Assembly: GCA_017405675.1 (NCBI GenBank)
Contig: JAFRAB010000051.1
Span: 1 to 40,175 of the forward strand
Source of the DNA: Erysipelotrichaceae bacterium
GTDB lineage: Bacteria > Bacillota_I > Bacilli_A > Erysipelotrichales > Erysipelotrichaceae
Length of the DNA stretch: 40,175 nucleotides
Reading direction: 5' to 3'
The position numbers were made by a program, and so were the translations under genes. Shown piece after piece: positions 32,246 to 40,175 of the stretch (its first letter is position 1; each line of letters begins with the position of its first letter). The notes below the pieces were generated by a model that was given only the letters and a program-made list of their open reading frames with translations, had not been told where the DNA came from and made no database searches.

Positions 32246-32290
32246 CTTAATGGTTTTGCTTCTTTTTTCTTAATCGGGATGCAGGTTAAG
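32246..32290 (+). promoter_or_regulatory. Repeated CTTAAT half-sites upstream of the glycosyltransferase
   Basis: CTTAAT occurs at 32246-32251 and 32269-32274 (23 bases apart), with an inverted TTAAG at 32286-32290. The spacing is close to two helical turns, as in tandem operator half-sites. No regulator is identified. Confidence 0.3.
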
Positions 32291-32316
32291 ATGAAATCAG
32301 AAAGAGGTGACCATGT

Positions 32317-33540
32317 ATGTTAAGACAGTCAGCCAGTATAATTTCACTTCTGTTTGCTCTGTTGTTTTCCTATCAAATCGTTTATTATTTTGTCTCGCTT
32401 TTCATCAGGGAGAAAGAAAAGAAATATGATTTCAGATATCATCGATATGCTGTTCTGATCTGTGCCCGCAACGAAGAAGCAGTGATAGCTGATCTGCTTG
32501 CCAGCATCAATAATCAGACTTATCCCAAAGAGTATTTCAGAACATTTGTCATGGCTGACAACTGTACAGACCGTACAGCGGAAGTTGCCAGAGAAAACGG
32601 GGCTATCGTATATACCAGACACAATGAACAGCTGGTTGGGAAAGGTTATGCACTTGAAAAACTGCTGTCTGATATAGAGCATGATTTTGGTGATACCTTT
32701 GAACGGTACATGGTTTTTGATGCTGATAACATACTTAAGGAAGACTATATTGAGCAGATGAACATTTCATACTGCAAAGGCAACCGCATAATTGCCGGTT
32801 ACATCAACAGTAAGAACTATGATTCCAACTGGATCTCTGCCGGATATTCTCTGTTTCTGCTTAAGAAAAACCGCTATCTTAACAATGCCCGTTATCTACT
32901 GGGCTTGAGCTGTGCCATAAATGGAACAGGATTCCTGTTTGACAGAGAGCTGATAGGGAACTGGGAGTATCATACCCTGACGGAAGATATTGAACTGTCA
33001 GTTGACCAGGTCTGCAGACATAACAGGATAGCTTACTGTGAAAAAGCCGTTCTGTATGATGAACAGCCAACTTCATTCCGCCAGTCATTCTACCAGAGAG
33101 TAAGGTGGGCTAAAGGCTATCTCCAGGTCATCAGAAAGTATTCCTTCAGATTGCTGAAGGGGATCATCGCCGGTGATTTCTGCTGTTATGACATGCTTAA
33201 CACCATATTTTCTGCCTACGGTCTTTCAGTCATTTCCATATTGATAAACATCGCGGAACTGATTATCTTCTTCTATCTTGGTATGAATATAGTTCCATAT
33301 ATTGATGCCATTATACAGAGTATGGTTAAGGCATATGTTGTTGTATATGCTGTAGGATTACTGACAACGGTCACAGAGTGGAAAAACATAAAAGCATCAT
33401 CTTTTAATAAAATCTTTTATACTTTTACATTCCCGATATTCCTGGCTACTTATATTCCGATTGCAATTTATGCCTTATTTGCCAGAGTAACCTGGGTACC
33501 AATAAAGCATTCTCTTTCCATGAAAAGTCAGAATATGTAA
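32317..33540 (+). CDS. Membrane glycosyltransferase family 2, processive type
   Basis: The 407-residue protein has an N-terminal membrane segment (about residues 8-29), a cytoplasmic GT2 domain and hydrophobic segments after about residue 300. Catalytic motifs are in order: ICARNEE (48-54), the nucleotide-binding DNCTD (D81, D85), the metal-binding DAD (135-137), TED with the catalytic base (222-224) and QRVRW (260-264). The QxxRW motif is the mark of processive enzymes such as hyaluronan, chitin-oligosaccharide and PNAG synthases. It would extend a polysaccharide from a UDP-sugar and may help export it. The product cannot be predicted, and no other exopolysaccharide genes lie nearby. AGAGGTGA fits ATG 32317; an ATG four bases earlier is in another frame. 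Confidence 0.88.
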   Translation: MLRQSASIISLLFALLFSYQIVYYFVSLFIREKEKKYDFRYHRYAVLICARNEEAVIADLLASINNQTYPKEYFRTFVMADNCTDRTAEVARENGAIVYTRHNEQLVGKGYALEKLLSDIEHDFGDTFERYMVFDADNILKEDYIEQMNISYCKGNRIIAGYINSKNYDSNWISAGYSLFLLKKNRYLNNARYLLGLSCAINGTGFLFDRELIGNWEYHTLTEDIELSVDQVCRHNRIAYCEKAVLYDEQPTSFRQSFYQRVRWAKGYLQVIRKYSFRLLKGIIAGDFCCYDMLNTIFSAYGLSVISILINIAELIIFFYLGMNIVPYIDAIIQSMVKAYVVVYAVGLLTTVTEWKNIKASSFNKIFYTFTFPIFLATYIPIAIYALFARVTWVPIKHSLSMKSQNM

Positions 33541-33547
33541 ACGCAAA

Positions 33548-33578
33548 AAAAGAACTCTTCACTGAAGAGTTCTTTTGA
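33548..33578 (+). terminator. Rho-independent terminator of the glycosyltransferase gene
   Basis: AAAAGAACTCTTC (33548-33560), loop ACT, GAAGAGTTCTTTT (33564-33576). Being symmetrical, with A-runs on the left, it probably also ends the minus-strand tRNA transcript. Confidence 0.9.
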
Positions 33579-33586
33579 TTTCCAAA

Positions 33587-33674
33587 TGGTGGGGATGGCG
33601 GGACTTGAACCCGCACGGACTCATCATCCAAGGGATTTTAAGTCCCTCGTGTATACCTATTTCACCACATCCCC
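33587..33674 (-). tRNA. tRNA-Leu (anticodon UAA), 3' CCA encoded
   Basis: Read on the minus strand, the acceptor GGGGATG pairs with CATCCCC, followed by discriminator A and an encoded CCA. The anticodon arm is GGGAC-TTAAAAT-CCC type with anticodon TAA. There is a long class II variable arm and a T-arm with GGTTCAAGTCC. Length is 88 with CCA, normal for tRNA-Leu. Confidence 0.95.
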
Positions 33675-33678
33675 ATAA

Positions 33679-33752
33679 TGGAGGTTCCTACCGGAATCGA
33701 ACCGGTGATCACTGAGTTGCAGTCAATTGCCTTACCGCTTGGCTAAGGAACC
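33679..33752 (-). tRNA. tRNA-Cys (anticodon GCA), 3' CCA encoded
   Basis: On the minus strand, acceptor GGTTCCT pairs with AGGAACC. The discriminator is T, as required for tRNA-Cys, and CCA is encoded. The D-arm contains TAGCCAAGCGGTAAGGC, the anticodon loop reads CTGCAAC with GCA, and the T-arm has GGTTCGAATCC. It is transcribed before tRNA-Leu, 4 bases apart. Confidence 0.95.
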
Positions 33753-33766
33753 ATTGATGCTTACTT

Positions 33767-33795
33767 ATTATAAACAATGTTCATAACATTTGCAA
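33767..33795 (-). promoter_or_regulatory. Promoter P1 of the tRNA-Cys/tRNA-Leu unit
   Basis: On the minus strand, TTGCAA (33795-33790), a 17-base spacer and TATAAT (33772-33767) lie just before the tRNA-Cys 5' end at 33752. Confidence 0.75.
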
Positions 33796-33803
33796 GCCTT
33801 TAT

Positions 33804-33831
33804 ATTGTACCATATTTAATTGTACTTGCAA
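33804..33831 (-). promoter_or_regulatory. Possible second promoter P2 of the tRNA unit
   Basis: On the minus strand, TTGCAA (33831-33826), 16 bases and TACAAT (33809-33804) lie 36 bases upstream of P1. Tandem promoters are common for stable RNA genes. Confidence 0.5.
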
Positions 33832-33842
33832 CAGAAAAGAAA

Positions 33843-34535
33843 ATGTTTAATACTAAAATTATGGAAGATAAAAAGGCTGAAATTAAGAAAAAAGCTGCCA
33901 AGGCAATCATTGCTGCGTCAACCGCGAGCAGTGTTGTAGTGGGCGGTCTTTACTCATCTCCTGAAGATTTGCTGCATCCTAAACCCGTCATCATGAACAT
34001 TACGGAAGACGAGGATTTTTATGATGAACATGTCAGAAAAGAACCTACCTGGAGAGACAAACTCAGAAACTATATCAACAATCTGCCGCTTATTATCAGG
34101 ATCACGATTGTACTGCCTTTATGGGCAATAGGTTTTCTGATCATAGCTCTTACTTCCAATCTCTGGAAGATGATCGTATCGCCGATCCTTGCGCATCTGT
34201 CAGTATGGGTGATAATTGCCTTTGTAATGCTGGCCTCACTGGTTGCCTTTGGTAAGATCATGTATCCGAAAATCAGCTTCAAGAAATTCATCAATAAGAA
34301 TACGCTGATCGTCACGGGAATAACCGTTGGACTGGTGATAGTTGCCCATCTACTGTGTGTTAATCTGTGGAGTGATTATGAACATTATATCCGTCAGGTA
34401 CAGATTGCAATGGTAGCTATCGGTCTGGTCTGCGGATCATATCAGTTGTACCATCAGTTCTATCAGAGCAAGCTGGTAGTTACAGCTGATAACATGGTAC
34501 TGGAAAACACTGAAAACCTGAGCCAGAAATACTAA
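33843..34535 (+). CDS. Hypothetical membrane protein
   Basis: The frame is open from ATG 33777, but the first 66 bases overlap the tRNA promoters and contain a possible plus-strand promoter. I therefore prefer ATG 33843, giving 230 residues; no clear ribosome binding site decides it. The product has a Lys-rich start followed by a hydrophobic stretch (AAKAIIAASTASSVVVGGLY). A polar region with many acidic residues follows, then about four membrane segments (ITIVLPLWAIGFLIIAL, VWVIIAFVMLASLVAFG, LIVTGITVGLVIVAHLL, IAMVAIGLVCGSYQLYH). I do not recognise the family. It is followed at once by a terminator, so it is a single-gene unit. Confidence 0.65.
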   Translation: MFNTKIMEDKKAEIKKKAAKAIIAASTASSVVVGGLYSSPEDLLHPKPVIMNITEDEDFYDEHVRKEPTWRDKLRNYINNLPLIIRITIVLPLWAIGFLIIALTSNLWKMIVSPILAHLSVWVIIAFVMLASLVAFGKIMYPKISFKKFINKNTLIVTGITVGLVIVAHLLCVNLWSDYEHYIRQVQIAMVAIGLVCGSYQLYHQFYQSKLVVTADNMVLENTENLSQKY

Positions 34536-34552
34536 ATTTATAATATGTTTAC

Positions 34553-34580
34553 ACAAAAGGCCGTAAAACGGCCTTTTTTA
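34553..34580 (+). terminator. Rho-independent terminator of the membrane protein gene
   Basis: AAAAGGCCG (34555-34563), loop TAAAA, CGGCCTTTT (34569-34577), then TT. Confidence 0.88.
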
Positions 34581-34587
34581 CATCGCT

Positions 34588-34624
34588 TTAAAAGAAAAAC
34601 AGATCAGTTAATATGATCTGTTCT
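34588..34624 (-). terminator. Rho-independent terminator of the P-loop protein gene
   Basis: AACAGATCA (34598-34606) and TGATCTGTT (34614-34622) form the stem. On the minus strand it is followed by TTTCTTTTAAA, 16 bases past the stop codon. Confidence 0.8.
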
Positions 34625-34637
34625 TCTACAGGTTTTA

Positions 34638-35612
34638 TTATTTCTTGTAATTGTCCCACATTGTGGCTGTGGCATCGCTGATCAGTTTGATGGCTTTCTC
34701 AACTGATTCCTTATCCCAGGTTTCCTTCGGACCTCTGAACTGAGTGGTGAAGTCATCACGGTTGTCAACAACACCTACCGGAATATAGAAGGTTTCGCCC
34801 CAGGCTTCAACCTTTACGGTATTAGGCTTATCACTGACTTCCTTCATGTAGAGGATGTCATCGCAGCCATAGTCATACATCATGACTTTGTCAGGAGTCT
34901 TATGGTTGATGCTTGAACCCGGGTTGTTAGGGTCAAAGCGGGCATCGTTCTTGGCTCTGGATTCTTCAGGTGTTACCCACAGATAGAGCAGAGCAGTATG
35001 CTTCAGCAGGTCAGGGGAGAACATGGCATAGGTGTACTGATAACCGAATGTTCCGGTTAAAGGCATTTCGGCACCGTCATTACCGCCTCTTGAGAATTCA
35101 ATGATAATTGTCTTGTCAGACAGGTCTTCACAGTACTGAGATTGCTTTTCGTTCAATAATGCTCTGGCTTCATCCTCCAGTTCAGCAGCTATCTTGTTTC
35201 TGACTTCGTCATCAAGCAGTGAAATCAATGGTTTCATGCCTGCGGCGATGGAAGCACGGTCAAATCTTTCAAACAGATACTCTGCGGCACTGGCTGGCTG
35301 TACGTAGTTGCGGTTTACAAGGTCCTGATAGTCTTCACTTAAAAGGATAGATAAGACACCCCAGACTCTGCCGTCATATGTTGGAGATTCATCATCAGGA
35401 TAGTAAAGGGTAGGATGACCCATGGCAGCCAGCTTCTTGTCGACCTGTCTCATTAACCAGACATAAGGGAAGTCATCCAGCTGCAGATTCTTACCAATGT
35501 GGAAGTCGTTTACCATCTGCTCAGGATCATTTTCATTCATGAATTTTCTCAATTCAGACTTTCCCGAAGCAGGGAGGGCGTTTAATAAAACAACATCAAA
35601 CACTTTTTTCAT
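34638..35612 (-). CDS. P-loop protein of unknown function, possible nucleotide or metabolite kinase
   Basis: I chose ATG 35612 (324 residues), with GGAG 9 bases upstream; a second in-frame ATG 15 bases earlier is possible. The only clear motif is a P-loop near the N-terminus, LLNALPASGKSELRKFM, with K18. No standard Walker B follows, although TIIIEFSRGGND near the middle could hold the acidic residue. Other notable stretches are YVWLMRQVDKKLAAMGHPTLY, LLYLWVTPEESRAKNDARFDP and HKTPDKVMMYDYGCDDILY. It has no membrane segment. The fold suggests an ATP-using kinase-like enzyme, but I do not recognise the family. It is divergently transcribed from the ABC exporter at 35802. Confidence 0.65.
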   Translation of the reverse strand: MKKVFDVVLLNALPASGKSELRKFMNENDPEQMVNDFHIGKNLQLDDFPYVWLMRQVDKKLAAMGHPTLYYPDDESPTYDGRVWGVLSILLSEDYQDLVNRNYVQPASAAEYLFERFDRASIAAGMKPLISLLDDEVRNKIAAELEDEARALLNEKQSQYCEDLSDKTIIIEFSRGGNDGAEMPLTGTFGYQYTYAMFSPDLLKHTALLYLWVTPEESRAKNDARFDPNNPGSSINHKTPDKVMMYDYGCDDILYMKEVSDKPNTVKVEAWGETFYIPVGVVDNRDDFTTQFRGPKETWDKESVEKAIKLISDATATMWDNYKK

Positions 35613-35801
35613 ATTATTATTCTCCATTCGTATTTTATACAACTTCATTTTACACAAAAAGTAAAAGAACATAAATATCTGTTACTAAAAAATAATGTTC
35701 AGAATCTGCTTCGTGATTAGCATCAGATAAAATTCCTAAAGCCAATGAATAGATTATGAAAGCATATTAGTGTATAATGCAGAAAGTCAGGAGAAATCAC
35801 C
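35613..35801. promoter_or_regulatory. Divergent promoter region
   Basis: This A/T-rich gap separates the minus-strand P-loop gene from the plus-strand exporter. TGTATAAT at 35771-35778 is a good -10 box for the exporter, about 24 bases before ATG 35802, without a clear -35 box. No strong minus-strand promoter could be fixed. Confidence 0.45.
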
Positions 35802-37568
35802 ATGAGCAGAAACGAAAACAAGACTTACAGCAGCTGGGAATTACTGAAAAGATTCAGCCCTTATCTGTTCAGATATAAGGGAATGCTGATCTTCGATCTT
35901 TTCTGTGCTTCACTGACAACGGTATGCGACATCGTTCTGCCGCGAATCATGCATTTTCTGACTGATTCAGCCATGAATGATCCGGCTGTACTGACGGTAA
36001 ACAGGATCCTGCAGCTGGCTGGAATCTATATTATCTTAAGACTTACAGATGCCATTGCTTACTATTACATGAGCTCCAGAGGACACATCATGGGTGTCTA
36101 CATTGAAACAGACATGCGCAGCGATGCCTTCTCTCATCTGGAAAGACTGAGCGATAATTTCTTCGCCAACAACAAGATCGGTCAGATCATGAGCAGGATC
36201 TCAAATGACCTGTTTGACATCACGGAATTCTCACATCATTTCCCGGAGGAAATGTTCATTGCCCTGATCAAGATAGTCGTTTCCTTTGCCATACTGTGCA
36301 GAGCCAACGTACTGCTTACAGTGATCATATTTGCCTGTCTGCCGATAATGGTAATTGTGTCCATAAAGCTTAATCACCGCTTCAGAGTAGCCACCAAGGC
36401 TCAGCGTGTGCAGATAGGCGAGCTTAATTCCCGGGTTGAAGATTCTCTGTTAGGCAATAAAGTAGTAAAGGCTTTTGGAGCAGAGGATCATGAACTTGAC
36501 AAGTTCGATCAGGGAAATCAGAAGTTCAAGGAAATCAAGATCAGCCGTTATTACGCCATGGCCAATTACAACATGTCTACCAGACTGTTTGACGGTCTGA
36601 TGTACTCCGTAACGATCCTGGCCGGCGGAATGTTCCTGATTTACGAAAAGATCACTGCTGCTGATCTGGTAGCTTATATTCTTTATGTTCAGAGTCTTAT
36701 CGCAACAATCAGAAGAATCGTTGAATTTGCCGAACAGTTCCAGTCAGGTATTACCGGCATTGAAAGATTCTTTGAAATGCTGGATTCTCCAATTGACATC
36801 ATGGATAAGGAGAACGCAACTGAACTTAAGGTTACTGAAGGCGAGATCAGATTTGATGATGTGACATTTGAATATCCGGATGACGGCAACCGTGTTCTTG
36901 AACATCTCAACTTAACAGTCAAACCTGGTGAGAATCTGGCTCTGGTAGGAGAAAGCGGTGGTGGAAAGACCACGCTTGCTTCATTGATTCCACGTTTCTA
37001 TGATGTTTCAGCCGGAAGCATTCTGATAGACGGTCAGAACATTACTGATGTAACGCTGAAGAGCTTAAGAGATAATATCGGTATCGTTCAGCAGGATGTC
37101 TATCTTTTTTCCGGTACAGTGTATGACAATATTGCCTATGGTGATTTTAATGCCACACCTGAACAGATCAGGGAAGCAGCCAGACTGGCAGGAGCTGATG
37201 AATTTATAAATGAACTCAAGGATGGCTATAACTCATACGTAGGCGAACGCGGTGTCAAGCTCTCAGGGGGTCAGAAACAGCGAATTGCCATAGCCCGAGT
37301 ATTCCTTAAGAATCCTAAGATATTGCTGCTGGATGAGGCTACAAGCGCCCTGGACACGGAAAGTGAACTGCTGATTGAAAGAAGTCTGAAAGAACTGTCA
37401 GTAGGCAGAACAACTCTTACCATTGCCCACCGACTTTCAACCATAAAGAATTCAGACAGGATCATAGTTCTGGGCCGTAAGGGCATTGAGGAAGAAGGAA
37501 CGCACGATCAGCTGCTGGCAAACAGGAAGACATATTACCGCCTGTGGAACGGCGTGGATGCTGAATAA
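35802..37568 (+). CDS. ABC exporter, permease and ATPase in one chain (MsbA/LmrA type)
   Basis: The 588-residue half-transporter has an N-terminal membrane domain of about 320 residues with six hydrophobic segments and the coupling element GHIMGVYIETDMRSDAF. A C-terminal ATPase follows: Walker A GESGGGKTT (near residue 384), Q-loop, signature LSGGQKQRIAIARV (near 487), Walker B ILLLDEATSALD (near 507) and switch IAHRLST. It would work as a homodimer that exports lipids, drugs or peptides; there is no peptidase domain. No second half-transporter gene is adjacent, which favours a homodimer. The substrate is unknown. AGGAG lies 9 bases before ATG 35802. Confidence 0.92.
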   Translation: MSRNENKTYSSWELLKRFSPYLFRYKGMLIFDLFCASLTTVCDIVLPRIMHFLTDSAMNDPAVLTVNRILQLAGIYIILRLTDAIAYYYMSSRGHIMGVYIETDMRSDAFSHLERLSDNFFANNKIGQIMSRISNDLFDITEFSHHFPEEMFIALIKIVVSFAILCRANVLLTVIIFACLPIMVIVSIKLNHRFRVATKAQRVQIGELNSRVEDSLLGNKVVKAFGAEDHELDKFDQGNQKFKEIKISRYYAMANYNMSTRLFDGLMYSVTILAGGMFLIYEKITAADLVAYILYVQSLIATIRRIVEFAEQFQSGITGIERFFEMLDSPIDIMDKENATELKVTEGEIRFDDVTFEYPDDGNRVLEHLNLTVKPGENLALVGESGGGKTTLASLIPRFYDVSAGSILIDGQNITDVTLKSLRDNIGIVQQDVYLFSGTVYDNIAYGDFNATPEQIREAARLAGADEFINELKDGYNSYVGERGVKLSGGQKQRIAIARVFLKNPKILLLDEATSALDTESELLIERSLKELSVGRTTLTIAHRLSTIKNSDRIIVLGRKGIEEEGTHDQLLANRKTYYRLWNGVDAE

Positions 37569-37576
37569 ACAAACAT

Positions 37577-37599
37577 AAGGAACTGCGGTTCCTTTTTTA
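37577..37599 (+). terminator. Rho-independent terminator of the ABC exporter
   Basis: AAGGAAC (37577-37583), loop TGCG, GTTCCTT (37588-37594), then TTTT. Confidence 0.88.
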
Positions 37600-37653
37600 G
37601 TCATATAGTCAGGAAAAGTTATATAATAAAGATAACCACGAGGAGAAAACAAT

Positions 37654-40074
37654 ATGACTGAATTGTATGAAGAAGCTCATCTGAAACGGTTAAGACCGTA
37701 TCTGGCTGAGTGTACTGTACTGCTTAAGCATAACGGTGCTTTTCCATTGGAAGAACCATGTGACATTGCCTGTTTCGGTAACGGCGTCAGAAATACCATC
37801 AAGGGTGGCACAGGATCCGGGGAAGTCAATTCCCGTTATTTCATTAATGTCGAGGAGGGTTTGATAAAGGCCGGATTCAGGATCACCAATCCTCAATGGG
37901 CAGGGCTGTTTGAACCTTTTAAAGCCAAGGCAAAGGAAGCTTTCCATAAGGAAATCAAAGCCAAAGCAAAAGCCCAGAAAACAAATGTGATAATTGCTTC
38001 TATGGGAACTGTGATGAAAGAGCCGGAATATGAAATTGAACTGGATCTTTCAGCTAAAGCTGCCATATATGTTCTTTCACGCATCAGCGGCGAAGGTAAT
38101 GACCGCACTGATACTAAAGGTGATTATCAGCTGACTGACAGTGAAACCAGAGATATTCTGGCCTTAAATGAACATTATGATAAGTTCATGCTGGTAATCA
38201 ATGCCGGAGGTCCGGTGGATCTGACACCGGTACTTTCCGTAAATAATATTCTGGTTCTTTCCCAGTTAGGCGTTGAAACGGGTCATGCTCTTGCTGACAT
38301 ACTGCTGGGAAAGCAGAATCCTTCGGGAAGACTTACAACATCATGGGCAGCTTACAAGGATTACTGTGATTTCACTGAGTTTGGAAATAAGGATGATACC
38401 CGTTATAAGGAAGGCATATATGTCGGTTACCGCTACTTTGATGCCGTGAACAAAAAAGCCCGGTTTCCTTTTGGTTACGGATTAAGCTATACAGAATTTG
38501 AAACATCAGTGAAAAAAGTCAAACTGATAAAAGGGATATTTGTTGTTGATGTGGTTGTCACAAACACTGGTAACTATTCGGGCAAGGATGTAGTACAGAT
38601 ATATCTGTCAGCTCCAAAAGGCCGTCTGGACAAGGAAATCAAATCGCTGGTGGCCTTTAAGAAATCCAGATGTCTGAAACCCGGACAGCATGATGAACTT
38701 GTAATCAGCTTCAATATTACTGATTTTGCCAGCTATGACAGTGAAGCGGAAAACTACGTTCTCGAAAAAGGCCGATATGTGTTGCTGATGGGAAACAACA
38801 GTGAAGATGTAAAGGCTATTGGTGTCTATGAGTTAGATGAAGATTGCGTAGTGAAAAAAGTAAGAAACCTTTTCGGCAAGCCGGATTTTGAAGATTATAA
38901 AAATGAAAGAACAGCTGATTTCGATACAGCCGGATTAACGACAGAGAAAATTGATCTCGGTGAATATGAAAAACAGACTGTCAATTATGACTATGAAGGA
39001 GAGATCTATGACTGCCTGAGAGAACTCAGTGATGAGGAACTGGCATATCTTAATGTCGGTGCCTTTGATCCTAAGGGCGGAATACTCTCAATTGTCGGTA
39101 ATGCATCCCAGAATGTACCGGGTGCAGCCGGTGAATCAACTGACATGCTGAAGCACAAGGGGATCCGTAATCTGATTATGGCTGACGGTCCTGCCGGTTT
39201 AAGACTTGCCAGAGAATACATCGTTGACGACAAGGGTAAACACGCAGTTGGGTCCGTTATTCCTGAAGGCATTCTGGATGTTATGCCGAAAATAGTAAAA
39301 TGGTTCATGACCCGCAAGCCTAAACTGAAAAAGGGCAGCAAGCTGTTTGAACAGTTTACCACTGCCTTACCAATTGAAACGGCAATTGCCCAGTCATGGA
39401 ACAGTGACTTTGCCCGTCTGTGCGGAGACATAGTAGGCAAGGAAATGAAGATCTTCGGAGTTGACCTCTGGCTTGCTCCAGGTATGAATATTCACAGAAA
39501 TGTACTTTGCGGACGTAACTTTGAATATCTGTCTGAAGATCCGTTATTGTCAGGTAAACTTGCTGCGGCTATCACGGTTGGCGTTCAGACTCATAAGGGC
39601 TGCGGGGTAACACTGAAGCACTTTGCCTGTAACAATCAGGAAACCAATCGTTATGCCAATAATTCCGAGGTATCTGAAAGAGCATTAAGAGAGATTTATC
39701 TGAAAGGGTTTGGCATCTGCATAAAAGAAGCAGATCCGGTTGCAGTAATGACTTCATACAATCTGCTCAACGGTACTCATACTTCTGAATCATATGCTCT
39801 TACGACTGAATATCTGCGTAGTGAAGCGGGATTTAACGGTTTGGTTATGACTGACTGGGTTATTGGCGGAGGCATGCTGACCAAGGATCCAAAGTATCCG
39901 GGTCCTGACGCTGCCAGAGAAGCAGCAGCCGGTGGATCACTGTTTATGCCGGGCAGTAAAAAGGACTATGAACAGATCATTGCCGGACTGGCTAACGGAA
40001 CTGTTACAAGAGAACAGTTGATGGTCAATGCTACCTGGCTGCTTAAAGTGTCAGAAAGACTGAATAATAAATAA
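37654..40074 (+). CDS. Glycoside hydrolase family 3 (beta-glucosidase type) with swapped domain order
   Basis: The 806-residue enzyme starts after CGAGGAGAAAACAAT. Its domains run in the reverse of the common GH3 order. Residues about 1-270 are the GH3 C-terminal alpha/beta sandwich (CTVLLKHNGAFPL, VINAGGPVDLTP, LGKQNPSGRLTTSW, YVGYRYFD). An Fn3-like domain covers about 280-395 (VVVTNTGNYSGKDVVQIYLS). Residues about 445-806 are the catalytic barrel (LIMADGPAGLRLA, LWLAPGMNIHRNVLCGRNFEYLSEDP, GVTLKHFACNNQETNR, VAVMTSYNLLNG). The nucleophile is D734 in GLVMTDWV. The same inverted order is known in some rumen and clostridial beta-glucosidases. There is no signal peptide, so it should act on imported oligosaccharides in the cytoplasm. 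The sugar specificity is not clear. Confidence 0.92.
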   Translation: MTELYEEAHLKRLRPYLAECTVLLKHNGAFPLEEPCDIACFGNGVRNTIKGGTGSGEVNSRYFINVEEGLIKAGFRITNPQWAGLFEPFKAKAKEAFHKEIKAKAKAQKTNVIIASMGTVMKEPEYEIELDLSAKAAIYVLSRISGEGNDRTDTKGDYQLTDSETRDILALNEHYDKFMLVINAGGPVDLTPVLSVNNILVLSQLGVETGHALADILLGKQNPSGRLTTSWAAYKDYCDFTEFGNKDDTRYKEGIYVGYRYFDAVNKKARFPFGYGLSYTEFETSVKKVKLIKGIFVVDVVVTNTGNYSGKDVVQIYLSAPKGRLDKEIKSLVAFKKSRCLKPGQHDELVISFNITDFASYDSEAENYVLEKGRYVLLMGNNSEDVKAIGVYELDEDCVVKKVRNLFGKPDFEDYKNERTADFDTAGLTTEKIDLGEYEKQTVNYDYEGEIYDCLRELSDEELAYLNVGAFDPKGGILSIVGNASQNVPGAAGESTDMLKHKGIRNLIMADGPAGLRLAREYIVDDKGKHAVGSVIPEGILDVMPKIVKWFMTRKPKLKKGSKLFEQFTTALPIETAIAQSWNSDFARLCGDIVGKEMKIFGVDLWLAPGMNIHRNVLCGRNFEYLSEDPLLSGKLAAAITVGVQTHKGCGVTLKHFACNNQETNRYANNSEVSERALREIYLKGFGICIKEADPVAVMTSYNLLNGTHTSESYALTTEYLRSEAGFNGLVMTDWVIGGGMLTKDPKYPGPDAAREAAAGGSLFMPGSKKDYEQIIAGLANGTVTREQLMVNATWLLKVSERLNNK

Positions 40075-40097
40075 TCAATTCAGATCAAAGAAAACGA

Positions 40098-40130
40098 AAA
40101 AAAGAACAGACATTCATCTGTTCTTTTATT
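40098..40130 (+). terminator. Rho-independent terminator between GH3 gene and tRNA
   Basis: AAAAGAACAGA (40100-40110), loop CATTCA, TCTGTTCTTTT (40117-40127). It is nearly symmetrical, so it may serve both the GH3 gene and the minus-strand tRNA. Confidence 0.88.
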
Positions 40131-40136
40131 TTCAAG

Positions 40137-40175
40137 TGGTGGATCCGGCCGGAATTGAACCAGCGACACGAGGAT
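40137..40175 (-). tRNA. 3' part of a tRNA gene, cut by the window edge
   Basis: On the minus strand the visible part holds the 3' anticodon stem (TCCTC), a 5-base variable loop, a T-arm GCTGG-TTCAATT-CCGGC, acceptor strand CGGATCC, discriminator A and encoded CCA. The anticodon is outside the window, so the identity is not assigned; the acceptor would fit an arginine tRNA, among others. Confidence 0.85.

Noticed and set aside
33587..33752. Integrated element at the tRNA pair
   Set aside because: No integrase, direct repeat of a tRNA end or change in composition was seen on either side.

Overview
The window looks like chromosome of a low-to-moderate GC Bacillota, plausibly an anaerobic gut-type member of the Erysipelotrichia or Clostridia. 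The signs are strong AGGAGG-type ribosome binding sites, Gram-positive style lipoproteins, an ECF transporter, a CsoR copper repressor, fused [4Fe-4S]/flavin oxidoreductases, and Rho-independent terminators after most transcription units. No phage, transposase, integrase or CRISPR signal was seen. Assignment below phylum is an inference.

Layout. 1-2258: the tail of a His-rich CobW GTPase, a second CobW-like GTPase fused to a TIGR03943/DUF1980-like domain, and a Gfo/Idh/MocA oxidoreductase. 2270-6260: a copper operon with a consensus promoter and G-rich operator, copA with an in-frame copZ at its 3' end, csoR, and an unrecognised protein with a MazF/PemK-like domain and two weaker look-alike segments. 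6259-8481: minus-strand DUF3846 protein and acyl-CoA synthetase. 8482-14599: regulatory region, XRE-cupin regulator, potABCD and an N-carbamoylputrescine amidase, forming a polyamine uptake and synthesis unit. 14600-19103: a second ABC importer (lipoprotein, ATPase, fused permease) of iron/phosphonate/polyamine type, plus a small membrane protein. 19174-22653: a DUF937 protein and a MORN-repeat double AAA+ ATPase.

22682-27253: hypB-hypB-oxidoreductase-hypA, a nickel maturation set with no hydrogenase structural genes in view. 27285-32219: an ECF importer (S component, fused double ATPase, EcfT) followed by two overlapping S-adenosylmethionine hydrolase (DUF62) paralogs. 32317-33540: a processive-type family 2 glycosyltransferase. 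33587-33752: minus-strand tRNA-Leu(UAA) and tRNA-Cys(GCA) with tandem promoters. 33843-40127: a membrane protein, a minus-strand P-loop protein, an ABC exporter and a domain-swapped family 3 glycoside hydrolase. The window ends inside a minus-strand tRNA gene.

The observations that stand out are: a PotA ATPase whose regulatory TOBE domain is interrupted by about 160 residues forming two related repeats; a copA gene whose last 69 codons carry their own Shine-Dalgarno and start, so that one frame could yield both the pump and its CopZ chaperone; the tandem hypB pair built around a large flavoprotein; the ECF importer coupled to two SAM hydrolases; and the MazF-like protein in the copper operon. 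Most other genes are ordinary housekeeping or transport functions.
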